Shown here piece after piece: positions 28,327 through 38,224 of a DNA stretch of 64,000 nt; the first letter of the stretch is position 1; each line of letters begins with the position of its first letter. Source of the stretch: Bacteroidetes bacterium OLB12 (GTDB lineage Bacteria > Bacteroidota > Bacteroidia > Cytophagales > Cyclobacteriaceae); contig LNFR01000052.1 of assembly GCA_001567185.1 (NCBI GenBank), forward strand, positions 36,227-100,226, read 5' to 3'. Made by a program: the position numbers and the translations under genes. Under the pieces are notes generated by a model. That model saw only the letters and a program-made list of their open reading frames with translations, ran no database searches and was not told where the DNA came from.

Positions 28327-29423
28327 ATGGTTATCTGGCTCAGCATTTTTGTAATCTATTTTATTTTTTTTACCCTGATCAGCGGCCTAAACCGGTGGAA
28401 GAAGGATTTATCTTCATCAACGGTAACTCCGCCCGTTACGGTAGTGGTGGCCATGCGCAACGAAGCACACAACCTGCGTATGTTGATACCTTCGCTGGCC
28501 CAACAAACGTATGCAGGCAAGTGGGAGTTGATTTTGGTGGATGATCATTCAGAAGATACCTCGGTGCAGGTAGCACAGGCGCTGCAACATGAATACCCGC
28601 AATTTACGTTCACCCTTATTAAGTCGGCAGGTAATGGAAAAAAGCAGGCCCTGGCTATGGGCATTAATGCAGCGGATGGTGAAATTATTGTAACTACCGA
28701 TGCGGATTGTGAGCTTCCACCTGATTGGCTGGCAGATCTGGTGCGTTCGTTCAAACCCACTACGCAACTGGTGGCAGGAACGGTTTGCTTAAAAAATGAT
28801 GCAACTTTATTTGGTAACCTGCAGGCCGTTGAGTTTGCGAGTGTTATGGCGATGGGGCTTGGTATGCTGGGCTGGCACAAGCCGGTAATGTGTAACGGGG
28901 CAAGCCTGGCTTTTAGAAAATCGGCCTTTGATGCGGTTGGTGGATATACGGGCAACGAACACATTGCTTCTGGCGATGATGAATTTCTGATGCGCAAAAT
29001 TTCAGTACAGTTTCCAAAATCCATTCGTGCCATTATTTATGGAAACAACAGCTGCAAGACCATTCCACCCCGATCGATCGGTGATTTTTTGAGCAGCGCA
29101 TTCGGTGGGCAAGTAAATGGAAAGCTAATACTTCAGCGTTTACAAAATCACTGGCAGTATTTGTTCTCTTGTTTCAACTACTATGGTTGCCAATGCTCGG
29201 TATGGCTCTTTTTACGCTTAATCCTTTTTTATTGGCTGGCGTGCTATGGAAGTTGATGCTGGAGGGTGTATTGCTGGCCTACACATCAAAGTTGATTCAG
29301 CAACGGTTCAGTTTCCTGGCTTTCATAGTTTTACAGGTGTTTTACCCACTTTACGTTGTTGGGGTAGCGCTAACCTCGCAATGCGTTGGTTATAAATGGA
29401 AAGGTCGTAATGCTTTGCTATAG
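28327..29423 (+). CDS. Membrane glycosyltransferase family 2 (one frameshift)
   Basis: About 365 residues after adding one base near 29091-29096. N-terminal membrane helix (VIWLSIFVIYFIFFTLISG), GT-A domain with VVVAMRNEAHNLRMLIPSL, LVDDHSEDTS, TTDADCELPPDW (DxD metal site), and ASGDDEFLMRKI. The corrected frame gives FLSQRIRWASKWK, the QxxRW-type motif of processive GT2 enzymes, followed by membrane helices that are otherwise in another frame (FQLLWLPMLGMALFTLNPF, ending GYKWKGRNALL). Product unknown. It is divergent from ruvC. Confidence 0.82.
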
Positions 29424-29565
29424 CCACTACCTGTTCCGGTTGGTATTGATGTCCGGTTTGATTCAGATTTGCCAAGAAGTCAATTTAATTTTTTGTTATT
29501 CTTTTTTATCTGCACCTGCCCGCATAGTCAAATTGAGATGGCTTTAGTATTTTTACCAGTAACCT

Positions 29566-30781
29566 ATGGATGAGTTAGAGTTAAAAAAGAAATTGGAAAG
29601 AAAAGAGCTGGAACTCAATGCGTTGCTGGAGGTAACGCAATCCATCAATAATAACGTTCCGGAGGATTCACTCTACAAGATTTTTAACTTCACGCTACGT
29701 TCTAATCTCAACATCAAGAAGTTGGCACTGTTTGTACTTGATGAAATCTGGAATTGCAAAGTAAGTTTTGGTACCCAGTCAGATTTTCAAAAACATGGCC
29801 TGGATGATCGGTTTAAAATGATCCGGAACATCCACCGCATGGATGAATTTGATGAGGAATGTGCGTTTCATGAGTTTGACCTGGTTATTCCGGTAGCTCA
29901 TAAATCGGATACTTTGGCACTTGTGTTTGTGGGCGGGCTGCATCCCAGTAAATATGATCGGGAAGAGAGCATAAAAATTCATTCAGGCGCTAAGCAACAT
30001 TATTATTGTTGCTATCGAGAACAAGAAACTGGCGCGTAAACAATTAGAACAGGAAGCCTTCCGTAAAGAGTTGGAAATTGCCAGCGATGTGCAGCAGTTC
30101 TTATTCCCGGATCGGTTGCCCTATACCGATCGGTTAAAAATAGAAGCCAGTTATTTACCACACGATAGGGTGGGTGGCGATTATTACGATTACGTACCCA
30201 TTAATAAAAATCAGTTTTTGATTTGTGTGGCCGATGTTAGCGGTAAAGGAATAGCGGCCGCATTAATGATGTCCAATTTTCAGGCCTCGTTAAGAACATT
30301 ACTACGCCAGACACCTAACCTGAAAGAAATCGTAGAGGCACTCAATTACCAGGTAATAGAAAATACCAAAGGCGAAAAATTTATTACCTTCTTTGGTGCG
30401 ATTTATGACCTTAGCCTCAAAACAATGGTGTATGTAAATGCTGGCCATAACCCACCTATTCTGTTAGATAAAAACGGGGTACACCTGCTTGAAGAGGGTA
30501 GCACTGTATTGGGAGCAATGAATCCTTTACCATTTTTGAACGAAGGTTTCATAACCAACCTGGATGATTTTACCTTGTTCGCTTATACCGATGGGCTTAC
30601 TGAAACAGTAAATGAAGCGGGGGCAGAGTATGGCGTGCAGGCATTGGTAGATTACCTGCAGGCTAATCGCAACAAAGACATTCGCACTATGCACCAGGAT
30701 ATTATTGTTAACCTGGATGGTTTTAAAGGCCGCAACGGGTACCGCGATGATATTACAATTCTTTCGTGCAGAGTAGAGTAG
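29566..30781 (+). CDS. PP2C/SpoIIE-type phosphatase with GAF-like sensor (one frameshift)
   Basis: About 404 residues after removing one base from the A5 run at 29973-29977, which links EESIK to FIQALSNIIIVAIENKKLARK. The N-terminus has a coiled coil (about 1-25) and a GAF-like domain (about 25-145); the second part is a PPM/RsbU-type phosphatase with metal-binding Asp in VGGDYYDYV, ADVSGKGIAAALMMS, AGHNPPILLD, AYTDGLTETVNEAG and YRDDITIL. RsbU-like enzymes dephosphorylate anti-sigma antagonists in partner-switching. No such partner is in the window. Confidence 0.85.
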
Positions 30782-30842
30782 TTCAAAATTTCAAATTCGA
30801 GATTTAAAATTTTGAATCTTAGCAATCTTAAATTTTAGAATC

Positions 30843-31484
30843 TTGAATCTGTTTCAAACACCTTTTTTTCTTCCGTGGCTGTATCCCCAATTGATCTGGC
30901 GCATGCCAGCAACCGAAAAAAAAGTTTACCTGACGTTTGATGATGGGCCTGTTCCCGGTGCTACTGATTTTGTGCTGGAAACCTTGAAACCGTACAACGC
31001 GGTTGCTACTTTTTTTTGTATTGGCGATAATGTACAGAAGCACCCGGATGTATTTACAAAAATCTTACCTGCTGGCCACGCAGTTGGCAACCACACATTT
31101 AATCATTTAAACGGTTGGAATACGCCCTTGCAGTCTTACCTCGATAATACGGTCAAATGCGAAACAATACTTAACACGCATCGTACCGACCTCCTGTTAC
31201 CCGTCACCACCCCGCTCTTCCGTCCGCCTTACGGCCGAATAACCCGCCAACAGATTAAAGCGCTGAAAGAGAAATATAAAATCATGATGTGGGATGTGCT
31301 TACGCAAGATTACCGCCAAAGCATCTCTCCGGATAAATGCCTTCGGGGAACAATTCAGGCCACGCGACCCGGTTCTATTGTGGTATTTCATGATAGTTAT
31401 AAAGCCGAACGAAACCTGATGTTTGCTTTACCGCGCTACCTGGAGTATTTGAATGCGGAGGGTTACTCATTTGGGTTGCTCTGA
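30843..31484 (+). CDS. Polysaccharide deacetylase (NodB homology, CE4)
   Basis: 213 residues from TTG 30843. Complete CE4 motif set: LTFDDGPVPGATDFVL (catalytic Asp plus metal Asp), NHTFNHLN (metal His pair), RPPYGRITRQQ, MMWDVLTQDYRQ and IVVFHDSYK. It removes N- or O-acetyl groups from a polysaccharide. There is no clear signal peptide from this start, so it may be cytoplasmic, or its N-terminus (FFLPWLYPQLIW) may act as a weak membrane anchor. The location beside surface-sugar genes fits. Confidence 0.87.
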   Translation: MNLFQTPFFLPWLYPQLIWRMPATEKKVYLTFDDGPVPGATDFVLETLKPYNAVATFFCIGDNVQKHPDVFTKILPAGHAVGNHTFNHLNGWNTPLQSYLDNTVKCETILNTHRTDLLLPVTTPLFRPPYGRITRQQIKALKEKYKIMMWDVLTQDYRQSISPDKCLRGTIQATRPGSIVVFHDSYKAERNLMFALPRYLEYLNAEGYSFGLL

Positions 31485-31498
31485 TTGTATATTTGCAC

Positions 31499-32547
31499 AT
31501 GCATGTTTTGTTGCTGTATTAAATTGGGGGCTGGGCATGCTACGCGTAGCATCCCGGTCATTAAACAATTAGTACATCGGAAAATCGAAGTTACCATTGG
31601 GAGCGATGGCGCGGCACTGCATTTATTAAAGCAAGAATTCCCAACCCTTCGGTTTGTCGAGTTGCCGGCACATAAAGTGGTGTACCCGGCCCATGGTTCA
31701 TTCATGTTAAATATGATCATGCAATTACCCAAGCTGCGAAAAACCATCCGGCAGGAGCACCAACAGGTTCAGCAATTAATAACCCAACTTTCCATTACAC
31801 ACATCCTATCCGATAACCGGTATGGGTGCTACAGTGAAAAAATTCCTTCCGTTATTATCACGCATCAATTGCGAATATTGTTTTCTGGAGTTTGGAATTT
31901 GGGGGCCACTATTATTAATACAACCCTAAAAAAAGCACTGGCAAAATTTTGATTCTGTTTGGATTCCAGATTTCGGACCTTCCGGTATTACACAACCCTT
32001 TACTGCAGGTGTAAAATTACCCCATCGGTTTGTGGGTATGCTCAGCCGGTTTACGCCTCCTCGCAAACCAATAAACGATTCGCTGATTCTCGGTTTGGTT
32101 TCCGGACCGGAAAATCAACGCACACTGTTCGAACAAGCCCTGCTTTCGCAGCTCACCAAACTTATGCGCCCGTCTGTGATTGTGCGTGGATTAACAGATG
32201 CTGCGAGTGTTCGGGTGCAAAATGGAGTTGAACTGATTAACCACCTTCCGGCAGCTGAGTTGGAACAACTTATGGTAAATGCTCGGTAATAATTGCACGA
32301 AGCGGTTACAGTACTATAATGGATTTATATTGTTTGGGAAAGCAACAGGTAATTCTGATTCCAACTCCGGGCCAAACCGAACAGGAATACCTGGGCCGCT
32401 ATGTAAAAGAAAATAAGATTGCCGTAGTTCAAACACAGGATAACCTGAATGTGGAAAAGTATCGGACTGCTCCCAACTTGTACAGGATTTAAAAGTAGTA
32501 AGAACGAAAACCTGTTGAACGCGGCTTTAGATGAATTCTTAAATTAG
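31499..32547 (+). pseudogene. MurG-like glycosyltransferase (GT28-type), six frameshifts
   Basis: Piecing frames together gives about 350 residues: MHVLFAVLNWGLGHATRS, then VIKQLVHRKIEVTIGSDGAA, SHILSDNRYG-like THILSDNRYGCYSEKIPSV, VWIPDFGPSG, LILGLVSGPENQRTLFEQAL, ARSGYSTIMDLYCLGKQQ, PTPGQTEQEYLG, and a C-terminus NAALDEFLN. Breaks lie at about 31508-31513, 31534-31538, 31947-31950, 32286-32292, 32458-32462 and 32507-32510. Net correction leaves a whole number of codons (351). Six breaks in 1 kb exceed any other gene here. It is either a region of very poor sequence quality or a true pseudogene; conserved residues in every piece favour the former. Confidence 0.65.
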
Positions 32548-32551
32548 CCGC

Positions 32552-33322
32552 ATGAGTTTCTGGATTGACACACATGCCCACATCTACACGCAGGACTTTG
32601 ATACCGACCGGCACGAGGTGCTTGCGCAATGTACAGCGTTAGGCGTGAACCGGATTTATATGCCCAATGTAGACCATACGTCTATTGATGCAATGCTGGA
32701 GGTAGAGGCAAAGTTTCCGAACCAATGTATTGCGATGATGGGCCTGCACCCGTGTTCGGTTAAAAAAGATTTCGAAAAAGAGCTCTACCTGGTTGAAAGT
32801 TGGTTGCACAAAAAACGGTTTGCTGCAATTGGTGAAATGGGAACCGACTTATACTGGGACAAAACCTTTTGGGAACAACAACAGGAAGCCTTCAAGATTC
32901 AAACGGGGTGGGCAAAGCAATACAAACTTCCGTTGGTTATCCACTGCCGCCAATCGATTGATGAAACCATAGCCTTGCTGGAACCTTTTGCCGGCCCGGC
33001 CTTAACGGGAGTGTTCCATTGTTTTTCCGGAACGATAGAGCAGGCAAATAAAATTGTGAGCCTTGGATTTTACCTGGGTATTGGTGGTGTGGCTACATTT
33101 AAAAATGGAGGGCTGGATACAGTTATTCCACAAATTGATATTAATCGCCTGGTTCTGGAAACCGACAGTCCCTACCTGGCGCCTGTGCCCCATCGCGGTA
33201 AACGCAATACTCCAGAATATATTCCCTTAATTGCGGCCCGGGTAGCCACCTTGCGAAATATGCCTGTTCTTGAATTAATGCAGCACACGTATTCGAACGC
33301 CTCTAAGTTGTTTAAAGAATGA
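32552..33322 (+). CDS. TatD-family metal-dependent DNase
   Basis: 256 residues, TIM-barrel hydrolase with the full metal-ligand set: DTHAHIYTQDFD, GEMGTDLYWDK, VIHCRQS, VFHCFSGTIEQA and LETDSPYLAPVPHRGKRN. TatD/YcfH proteins are 3'-5' exonucleases or related hydrolases. ATG 32552 follows the previous gene by 4 bases, and the stop overlaps the asparaginase start (ATGA), indicating one transcript. Confidence 0.92.
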   Translation: MSFWIDTHAHIYTQDFDTDRHEVLAQCTALGVNRIYMPNVDHTSIDAMLEVEAKFPNQCIAMMGLHPCSVKKDFEKELYLVESWLHKKRFAAIGEMGTDLYWDKTFWEQQQEAFKIQTGWAKQYKLPLVIHCRQSIDETIALLEPFAGPALTGVFHCFSGTIEQANKIVSLGFYLGIGGVATFKNGGLDTVIPQIDINRLVLETDSPYLAPVPHRGKRNTPEYIPLIAARVATLRNMPVLELMQHTYSNASKLFKE

Positions 33323-34377
33323 AGTACACACGCATCAGCATTAACACTGCCACCCCGGCCGAAGCACGCTCGCGGGTAATGATTATCTACACCGGAGGTA
33401 CATTTGGAATGACCTACGATGAATCGGGCGTATTAATTCCGTTTGACTTCTCCTTAATAAAAGAGCAATTGCCGGCTTTGCGGAATCTCTTTCTTGAAAT
33501 AACCGTTGTTTCCTTTACCAAGCCGATAGACTCTTCTAATATTTCGCCTGAACACTGGAAGGCGATTGGCGAAATTATCTTTGAGAATTATCAGGCGCAG
33601 GATGGCTTTGTGGTACTGCATGGTACCGATACCATGGCTTTTACCGCCTCGGCCATCAGTTTTATGTTGCCCAACCTGGCTAAACCGGTAATTTTCACAG
33701 GTGCTCAGTTGCCCATCAGCCAACCCCGATCAGACGCCCGCGAAAATCTGATTACTTCGCTGGAGATTGCTTCCGCCAAACAAGATGGCAGGCCGCTTGT
33801 TCCCGAAGTCTGCATTTATTTCGATTATCAGTTGCTGCGGGGCAACCGTTCCAAAAAGGTAGAGAGTATGCACTTCGATGCTTTCGAGTCAGGCAACTAC
33901 CCGGTGCTGGCAAAGGCCGGGGTTAAAATTGATTACAACCTGGCTGCAATTTCTACCCCGTCAACAGGTACCCTCAGGTTATTGTCAACCTTTGATTCCT
34001 CGGTGGCAATCCTGAAGCTTTTTCCGGGCATTAGTCCACAAATGGTAGATGCGGTACTAAATACAGAAGGTGTAAAGGCGGTGATAGTTGAAACCTATGG
34101 ATCGGGAAATGCCCCCACCGCGCCTTGGTTTGTGCATAGTTTAAAAGCGGCCGTAGGGCGGGGGTTAATTTTGCTAAATGTATCCCAATGCCCGGGCGGT
34201 ATGGTAGAGCAGGGCCGGTATGAAACGAGCAAAACCTTGGCTGATATTGGGGTTATAAGTGGAGGTGATATTACCCTGGAGGCAGCAGTTACCAAATTGA
34301 TGCTGCTGCTGGCTGAATTTGGAAGTGAAGAGACCCGTGCAAGGATTGGGGTTTCACTGGCCGGTGAAATGGCCTGA
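33319..34377 (+). CDS. ansA: Type I L-asparaginase
   Basis: 352 residues. Hydrolyses asparagine to aspartate and ammonia. The first threonine site is in VMIIYTGGTFGMTYDE (about 21-36) and the second in VVLHGTDTMAFTASAISFML (about 98-117). Further conserved parts are FTGAQLPISQPRSDARENL and GNAPTAPWF. No signal peptide, so it is the cytoplasmic type. Start overlaps the tatD-like stop by 4 bases. Confidence 0.92.
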   Translation: MKYTRISINTATPAEARSRVMIIYTGGTFGMTYDESGVLIPFDFSLIKEQLPALRNLFLEITVVSFTKPIDSSNISPEHWKAIGEIIFENYQAQDGFVVLHGTDTMAFTASAISFMLPNLAKPVIFTGAQLPISQPRSDARENLITSLEIASAKQDGRPLVPEVCIYFDYQLLRGNRSKKVESMHFDAFESGNYPVLAKAGVKIDYNLAAISTPSTGTLRLLSTFDSSVAILKLFPGISPQMVDAVLNTEGVKAVIVETYGSGNAPTAPWFVHSLKAAVGRGLILLNVSQCPGGMVEQGRYETSKTLADIGVISGGDITLEAAVTKLMLLLAEFGSEETRARIGVSLAGEMA

Positions 34378-34389
34378 CTAACATAAGTG

Positions 34390-34476
34390 CGGAGAGAGCG
34401 GGATTCGAACCCGCGATACCCTTTCAGGTATACACACTTTCCAGGCGTGCTCCTTCAACCACTCGGACACCTCTCC
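34390..34476 (-). tRNA. tRNA-Ser (anticodon GGA)
   Basis: On the minus strand, a 7-bp acceptor stem pairs GGAGAGG (34476-34470) with TCTCTCC, followed by discriminator G (typical of serine tRNA). The D-arm begins GTCCGAGTGG, the anticodon stem-loop is CACGCCTGGAAAGTGTG with anticodon GGA, there is a long variable arm (TATACCTGAAAGGGTATC), and the T-arm is GCGGGTTCGAATCCCGC. CCA is not encoded. No integrase or element sits beside it. Confidence 0.95.
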
Positions 34477-34671
34477 CAAAAAAAGTCCCGCAAAGAAATG
34501 GATTAATCCACCCCTTTCCAAAAGCCTCTGGGATCGGATTTTTGGTTGGGGAGCCAAATTGAAAGAGCCCGAACAAAATCAAATTTTGCGTGACTAACGG
34601 ACGTATTTTGAATTATATGGCAGAAAGCAGAAAAGCACCGAATAGAATTTTAGATTTTTTTTAAAATCTTG

Positions 34672-34700
34672 TTTGGCATTAACCAAAACCTTTAAATTTG
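34672..34700 (+). promoter_or_regulatory. Promoter of the ExbB/ExbD operon
   Basis: TTTG at 34672-34675, 17 bases, then TAAATTTG at 34693-34700. This is a good match to the Bacteroidota -33/-7 consensus. It lies 31 bases before the ATG at 34732, giving a leader of about 25 bases. Confidence 0.7.
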
Positions 34701-34731
34701 GCCACTTCAAGTATTATCTAAACCTTAAACC

Positions 34732-35478
34732 ATGAAAAAATTACTTTCGATTTTTGCATTAATCGGGCTGCTCACGTTCAGCACTACACAGGCTTACACG
34801 CAGGATGCCCAGGAATCTACTGAGGAGGTTGCCGCACAGGGAGATTCTTTCCATCAAATTGTTAAAGACAAGTTTATTGAAGGTGATCCAACCTTCATGT
34901 GGCCCATTTTGATATGCTTGATTTTAGGTTTGGCTGTTTCTATTGAAAGAGTAATTACCCTGAATCTTGCAACAACAGATACGAAGAAACTTTTAGCTAA
35001 AATTGAAGATGCGCTTGCTAAGGGCGGAATCGAGGCAGCTAAAGACGTAACAAAAAATACCCGTGGCCCGGTTGCTTCTATTTTTACACAAGGCCTGATG
35101 CGTTCATCAGAAGGCATCGAAATGGTTGAGAAGTCAATCGTTTCTTACGGTGGCGTTGAAATGGGTAAATTAGAAAGAGGGCTGATCTGGATTTCCTTGT
35201 TTATTTCACTCGGTCCAATGCTTGGATTCTTTGGTACTGTAATCGGTATGATCTTCGCGTTTGATGCGATTCAGGCAGCTGGTGATATTTCTCCTAACGT
35301 TGTTGCGGGTGGTATGAAAGTGGCGCTTATCACAACAGTAGCGGGTCTTATTGTGGGTATGATTCTGCAAATCATGTACAACTACTGTGTGTCAAGAATT
35401 GATGCTATTGTTAACTCCATGGAAGATGCTTCCATTAGTTTGATTGATATTTTGGTTAAGCATAAGCTATCTAAATAA
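34732..35478 (+). CDS. exbB: MotA/TolQ/ExbB proton channel family protein
   Basis: 248 residues. N-terminal signal-like helix (MKKLLSIFALIGLLTFS), a periplasmic spacer, then three membrane segments: MWPILICLILGLAVSIERV, LGPMLGFFGTVIGMIFAFDAI and ITTVAGLIVGMILQIMYN. The TVIGMIFAF and GGMKVALITTVAGL blocks mark the family. With the two ExbD proteins it should form the proton-driven motor that powers TonB-dependent uptake or a related envelope process. The N-terminal signal-like addition is common in this phylum. First gene of a four-gene operon. Confidence 0.9.
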   Translation: MKKLLSIFALIGLLTFSTTQAYTQDAQESTEEVAAQGDSFHQIVKDKFIEGDPTFMWPILICLILGLAVSIERVITLNLATTDTKKLLAKIEDALAKGGIEAAKDVTKNTRGPVASIFTQGLMRSSEGIEMVEKSIVSYGGVEMGKLERGLIWISLFISLGPMLGFFGTVIGMIFAFDAIQAAGDISPNVVAGGMKVALITTVAGLIVGMILQIMYNYCVSRIDAIVNSMEDASISLIDILVKHKLSK

Positions 35479-35485
35479 TTGTAAG

Positions 35486-35804
35486 ATGTTAGATGCAGGA
35501 CTTTATTTTGGCTATGCTCTGGTTGGCATAGCAATTATTAGTGCGTTTTTTTATGCCACTAATTCAGATACTGAAATCTCCAAGTAACCTTGTTAAATCA
35601 GGTATTTCTATTGGAGTTCTGGCTGTAGTATTTCTTATATCGTACTTCCTTTCTGGTTCCGAAATATCCCCGTCAGGGAAGTTAATGGGTATTACAGAAG
35701 GCGCTTCAAAACTGATTGGAGCAGGCTTAATCATGTTTTACATAACATTTGTTTTTGCTATTGTAGGAATAGTTTTTTCTGAAATTAATAAAACCTTAAA
35801 GTAG
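35486..35804 (+). CDS. Small membrane protein between ExbB and ExbD (one frameshift)
   Basis: 105 residues after removing one base near 35562-35564. ATG 35486 gives MLDAGLYFGYALVGIAIISA, which then joins NQILKSPSNLVKSG and two further membrane helices (ISIGVLAVVFLISYFLSG and GAGLIMFYITFVFAIVGIVF). An ATG inside the first helix region, read in the other frame, gives an artificial start. This gene regularly sits between ExbB and ExbD in the phylum; its role is unknown but probably linked to the motor complex. Confidence 0.75.
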
Positions 35805-36365
35805 ATGGCACGTGCAACACCAGATATACCTAACGCATCCATGGCGGATATCGCCTTTCTGCTGTTAACATTCTTTCTGGTTACTACTACTATGCCAAAT
35901 AACAAAGGTTTGAGCATTGCGTTACCACCACCACCAGAGGCTACTCCTCCGGAGGATGTTAAAATTCAGGAGCGCAACATGTTCAAGATTCAGATTAACT
36001 CGTCTGATGCCTTGCTGGTAGAAGGTGAACCAAGAGAAGATGTAACTGGTTTGAAAGAGGAAATCAAAAAGTTCATCCTGAACAATGGAAAAGACCCGGC
36101 TAGTTCGGATAATCCGGAAAAGGCTATCGTGTCCTTTAAGACCGACCGGGGAACAAGTCATAAGCGTTTCATAGAACTGCTCGATATTGTTCAGGGTGCG
36201 TACTATGATATATATGCTGACCAGGCAGGTGTTACTAACGCTGAGTTCCGGGAAGCCGCATCGGATCTAACTGTTCCGAGAAATAAGGCAATCTACGAGA
36301 AAGGTAGGGCAGGAATTCCGCTCAACATCTCAATTGCAGATCCAACAAAAGCGGGTGGTAACTAA
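35805..36365 (+). CDS. exbD: ExbD/TolR family biopolymer transport protein
   Basis: 186 residues. One N-terminal membrane helix with the functional Asp in IPNASMADIAFLLLTFFLV (about 6-24), then a Pro-rich linker (LPPPPEATPPEDV) and a periplasmic domain. It starts at the base after the preceding stop, i.e. translationally coupled. It is longer than typical ExbD (about 140) because of an insertion and a C-terminal tail. Paired with the second ExbD below. Confidence 0.9.
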   Translation: MARATPDIPNASMADIAFLLLTFFLVTTTMPNNKGLSIALPPPPEATPPEDVKIQERNMFKIQINSSDALLVEGEPREDVTGLKEEIKKFILNNGKDPASSDNPEKAIVSFKTDRGTSHKRFIELLDIVQGAYYDIYADQAGVTNAEFREAASDLTVPRNKAIYEKGRAGIPLNISIADPTKAGGN

Positions 36366-36378
36366 AACATAATTTGAT

Positions 36379-36843
36379 ATGTCAAAGTTTAAGAAAAAAG
36401 CAGAGGTAAAGCAGGAAATCCCTACATCCTCTATGCCAGACGTTGTATTTATGCTTCTCTTTTTTTTCATGGTTACAACAGAGATGCGTGAAACAACTAT
36501 TGAAGTAAAACAGCAAATCCCGCAGGCTACCCAATTAAGAAAATTAATGCGTAAAGGATTGGTTGCTAACCTCTATATCGGAGAACCTACCAAGACTCAG
36601 CAATATGGTAAGGAGGCGAAAATTCAGGCCAATGATGCTTTCATTGATACCAAAGACGTAATTCGTTGGGTGAATGAAGAAAAAGCAAAACTGGACGAAG
36701 TGGAACGCGATCAGCTAACAGTTTCCTTAAAAGTAGATAAAGAAACCAAACGAGGAATTATTGCTGATGTTGAGACCGAGTTGAGAAAGGCAAATGCCAG
36801 AAAACTTCTGTATTCAACAATTGAAGAACGACTGGAAGATTAA
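36379..36843 (+). CDS. exbD: Second ExbD/TolR family protein
   Basis: 154 residues. Membrane helix with conserved Asp in IPTSSMPDVVFMLLFFFMV (about 12-30), then a periplasmic domain with the IEVKQQIPQATQLRK strand. The two ExbD paralogues differ in length and linker, suggesting a heteromeric motor. It is the last gene of the operon and is followed by a strong terminator. Confidence 0.9.
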   Translation: MSKFKKKAEVKQEIPTSSMPDVVFMLLFFFMVTTEMRETTIEVKQQIPQATQLRKLMRKGLVANLYIGEPTKTQQYGKEAKIQANDAFIDTKDVIRWVNEEKAKLDEVERDQLTVSLKVDKETKRGIIADVETELRKANARKLLYSTIEERLED

Positions 36844-36867
36844 AATCCTTAGTGGTGACATTATTCA

Positions 36868-36902
36868 ATAGCCTTCTCTAAACCAGAAGGCTATTTTTTT
36901 TA
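36868..36902 (+). terminator. Intrinsic terminator of the ExbB/ExbD operon
   Basis: ATAGCCTTCT (36868-36877), a 7-base loop, AGAAGGCTAT (36885-36894), then a run of T. It is a perfect 10-bp stem with U-tract and ends right at the next gene's ATG (36902), so that gene needs a promoter inside or upstream of the hairpin. Confidence 0.9.
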
Positions 36903-38224
36903 TGCAAACATCAGCCACATACCGCGATATAAAAGTTATCAACGCCTGGTGTATGTACGACTGGGCAAATTCGGTGTATAACCTGGTTATCACCACTACT
37001 TTTTTTCCAATTTATTTTGCTGGCATTACAAAAGCAGCTTATGGTGAAGATACGGTGCCGTTGCTGGGGCGTACATTTAAAAATACCGCACTCTATGATT
37101 ATGCGCTGGCTACTGCATATTTCCTGATCGCCCTTGCGCTACCGGTATTATCTTCCGTAGCCGACTCGCGTGGTAATAAGAAGAAATTTATGCAATTCTT
37201 TACCTACCTGGGTGGTGCCGCTTGTATTGGTTTGTTCTGGTTTAAGGGGCCTCAACCAAGTGTGGGTTGGGGCGTATTCTGTTTTATCATGGCTGCTATG
37301 GGTTATATCGGCAGCCTGGTGTTTTATAACTCGTACCTACCGGAAATTGCTGCCTCCGAAGATCGCGATTGGGTGAGCGCACGGGGGTATTCAATGGGTT
37401 ATGCAGGCAGTGTATTATTGCAACTGGCAGGTTTTGGGCTGGTGCTTTACTTCAGTGCAAAAGGGGATGATACCTCCGGCCCCCGGTTTACTTTTTTATT
37501 AGTTGGCTTGTGGTGGTTAGCATTTTCGCAGATAACCTTTGCATGGTTGCCGGAAAGTAAAACACCAAAAGAAAAATCAATAAAGGAAGTTTTACAAGCC
37601 GGATTTATCGAGTTGAAAAAGGTATGGAGCCAGGTAAAGCAACTTAAGTTGCTGAAATGGTTTTTAGTTGCCTTTTTCTTTTACAGCATGGGTGTGCAAA
37701 CGGTTATGCTGGCCGCCACCTTGTTTGGTAGTCAGGCGTTGGGCTTACCGGCTGATAAGCTGATTGTAACAGTTGTATTGATTCAATTGGTGGCCATTCC
37801 CGGGGCCATGCTTATGTCTTATTTGTCGGGTAGGTTGGGAAACTTGCCGGTATTGATGGGTGTGGTTTTATTCTGGATTTTGGTTTGCATGGCTGCCTAC
37901 CAGGTAGCCAACCTGAAAGACTCCGGGCTTGAAGTAGAATTTCATTTTTATGGATTAGCCGTGGCTGTGGGGCTGGTGATGGGAGGCATTCAATCCTTAA
38001 GCAGAAGTACCTATAGCAAGTTGATGCCCGTAACCAATGATACGGCCTCCTTTTTTAGTTTTTATGACGTAACTGAAAAAATAGCGATTGTCATTGGCAT
38101 ATTTAGCTTTGGCTATATCGATGAAGTTTTTGGAATGAAAAACTCTGTGTTGGCTCTCATCGCTTTCTTTGTGTTGGGCTTGCTTGCACTTTTGGTTGCA
38201 AGGAGGCATGCACGTGCGGTTTAG
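36902..38224 (+). CDS. MFS transporter, UMF1 (Atg22-like) family
   Basis: 440 residues with about 12 membrane helices. The N-terminus INAWCMYDWANSVYNLVITT is the signature of the UMF1/Atg22 family, with further motifs LPVLSSVADSRGNKKKFMQF and SLSRSTYSKLMP. Substrate unknown; yeast Atg22 exports amino acids from the vacuole, but this cannot be transferred. The gene overlaps the 3' end of amn by four bases on the opposite strand. Confidence 0.85.
   Translation: MQTSATYRDIKVINAWCMYDWANSVYNLVITTTFFPIYFAGITKAAYGEDTVPLLGRTFKNTALYDYALATAYFLIALALPVLSSVADSRGNKKKFMQFFTYLGGAACIGLFWFKGPQPSVGWGVFCFIMAAMGYIGSLVFYNSYLPEIAASEDRDWVSARGYSMGYAGSVLLQLAGFGLVLYFSAKGDDTSGPRFTFLLVGLWWLAFSQITFAWLPESKTPKEKSIKEVLQAGFIELKKVWSQVKQLKLLKWFLVAFFFYSMGVQTVMLAATLFGSQALGLPADKLIVTVVLIQLVAIPGAMLMSYLSGRLGNLPVLMGVVLFWILVCMAAYQVANLKDSGLEVEFHFYGLAVAVGLVMGGIQSLSRSTYSKLMPVTNDTASFFSFYDVTEKIAIVIGIFSFGYIDEVFGMKNSVLALIAFFVLGLLALLVARRHARAV

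Noticed and set aside
30782-30842. AT-rich repeats of AAATTT/TTGAAT type as an array
   Set aside because: The words are short, irregular and limited to 60 bases; no spacer-repeat periodicity as in CRISPR.
34390-34476. tRNA-Ser as an integration site for a mobile element
   Set aside because: No integrase and no repeated tRNA 3' end is seen nearby; flanking genes are ordinary.
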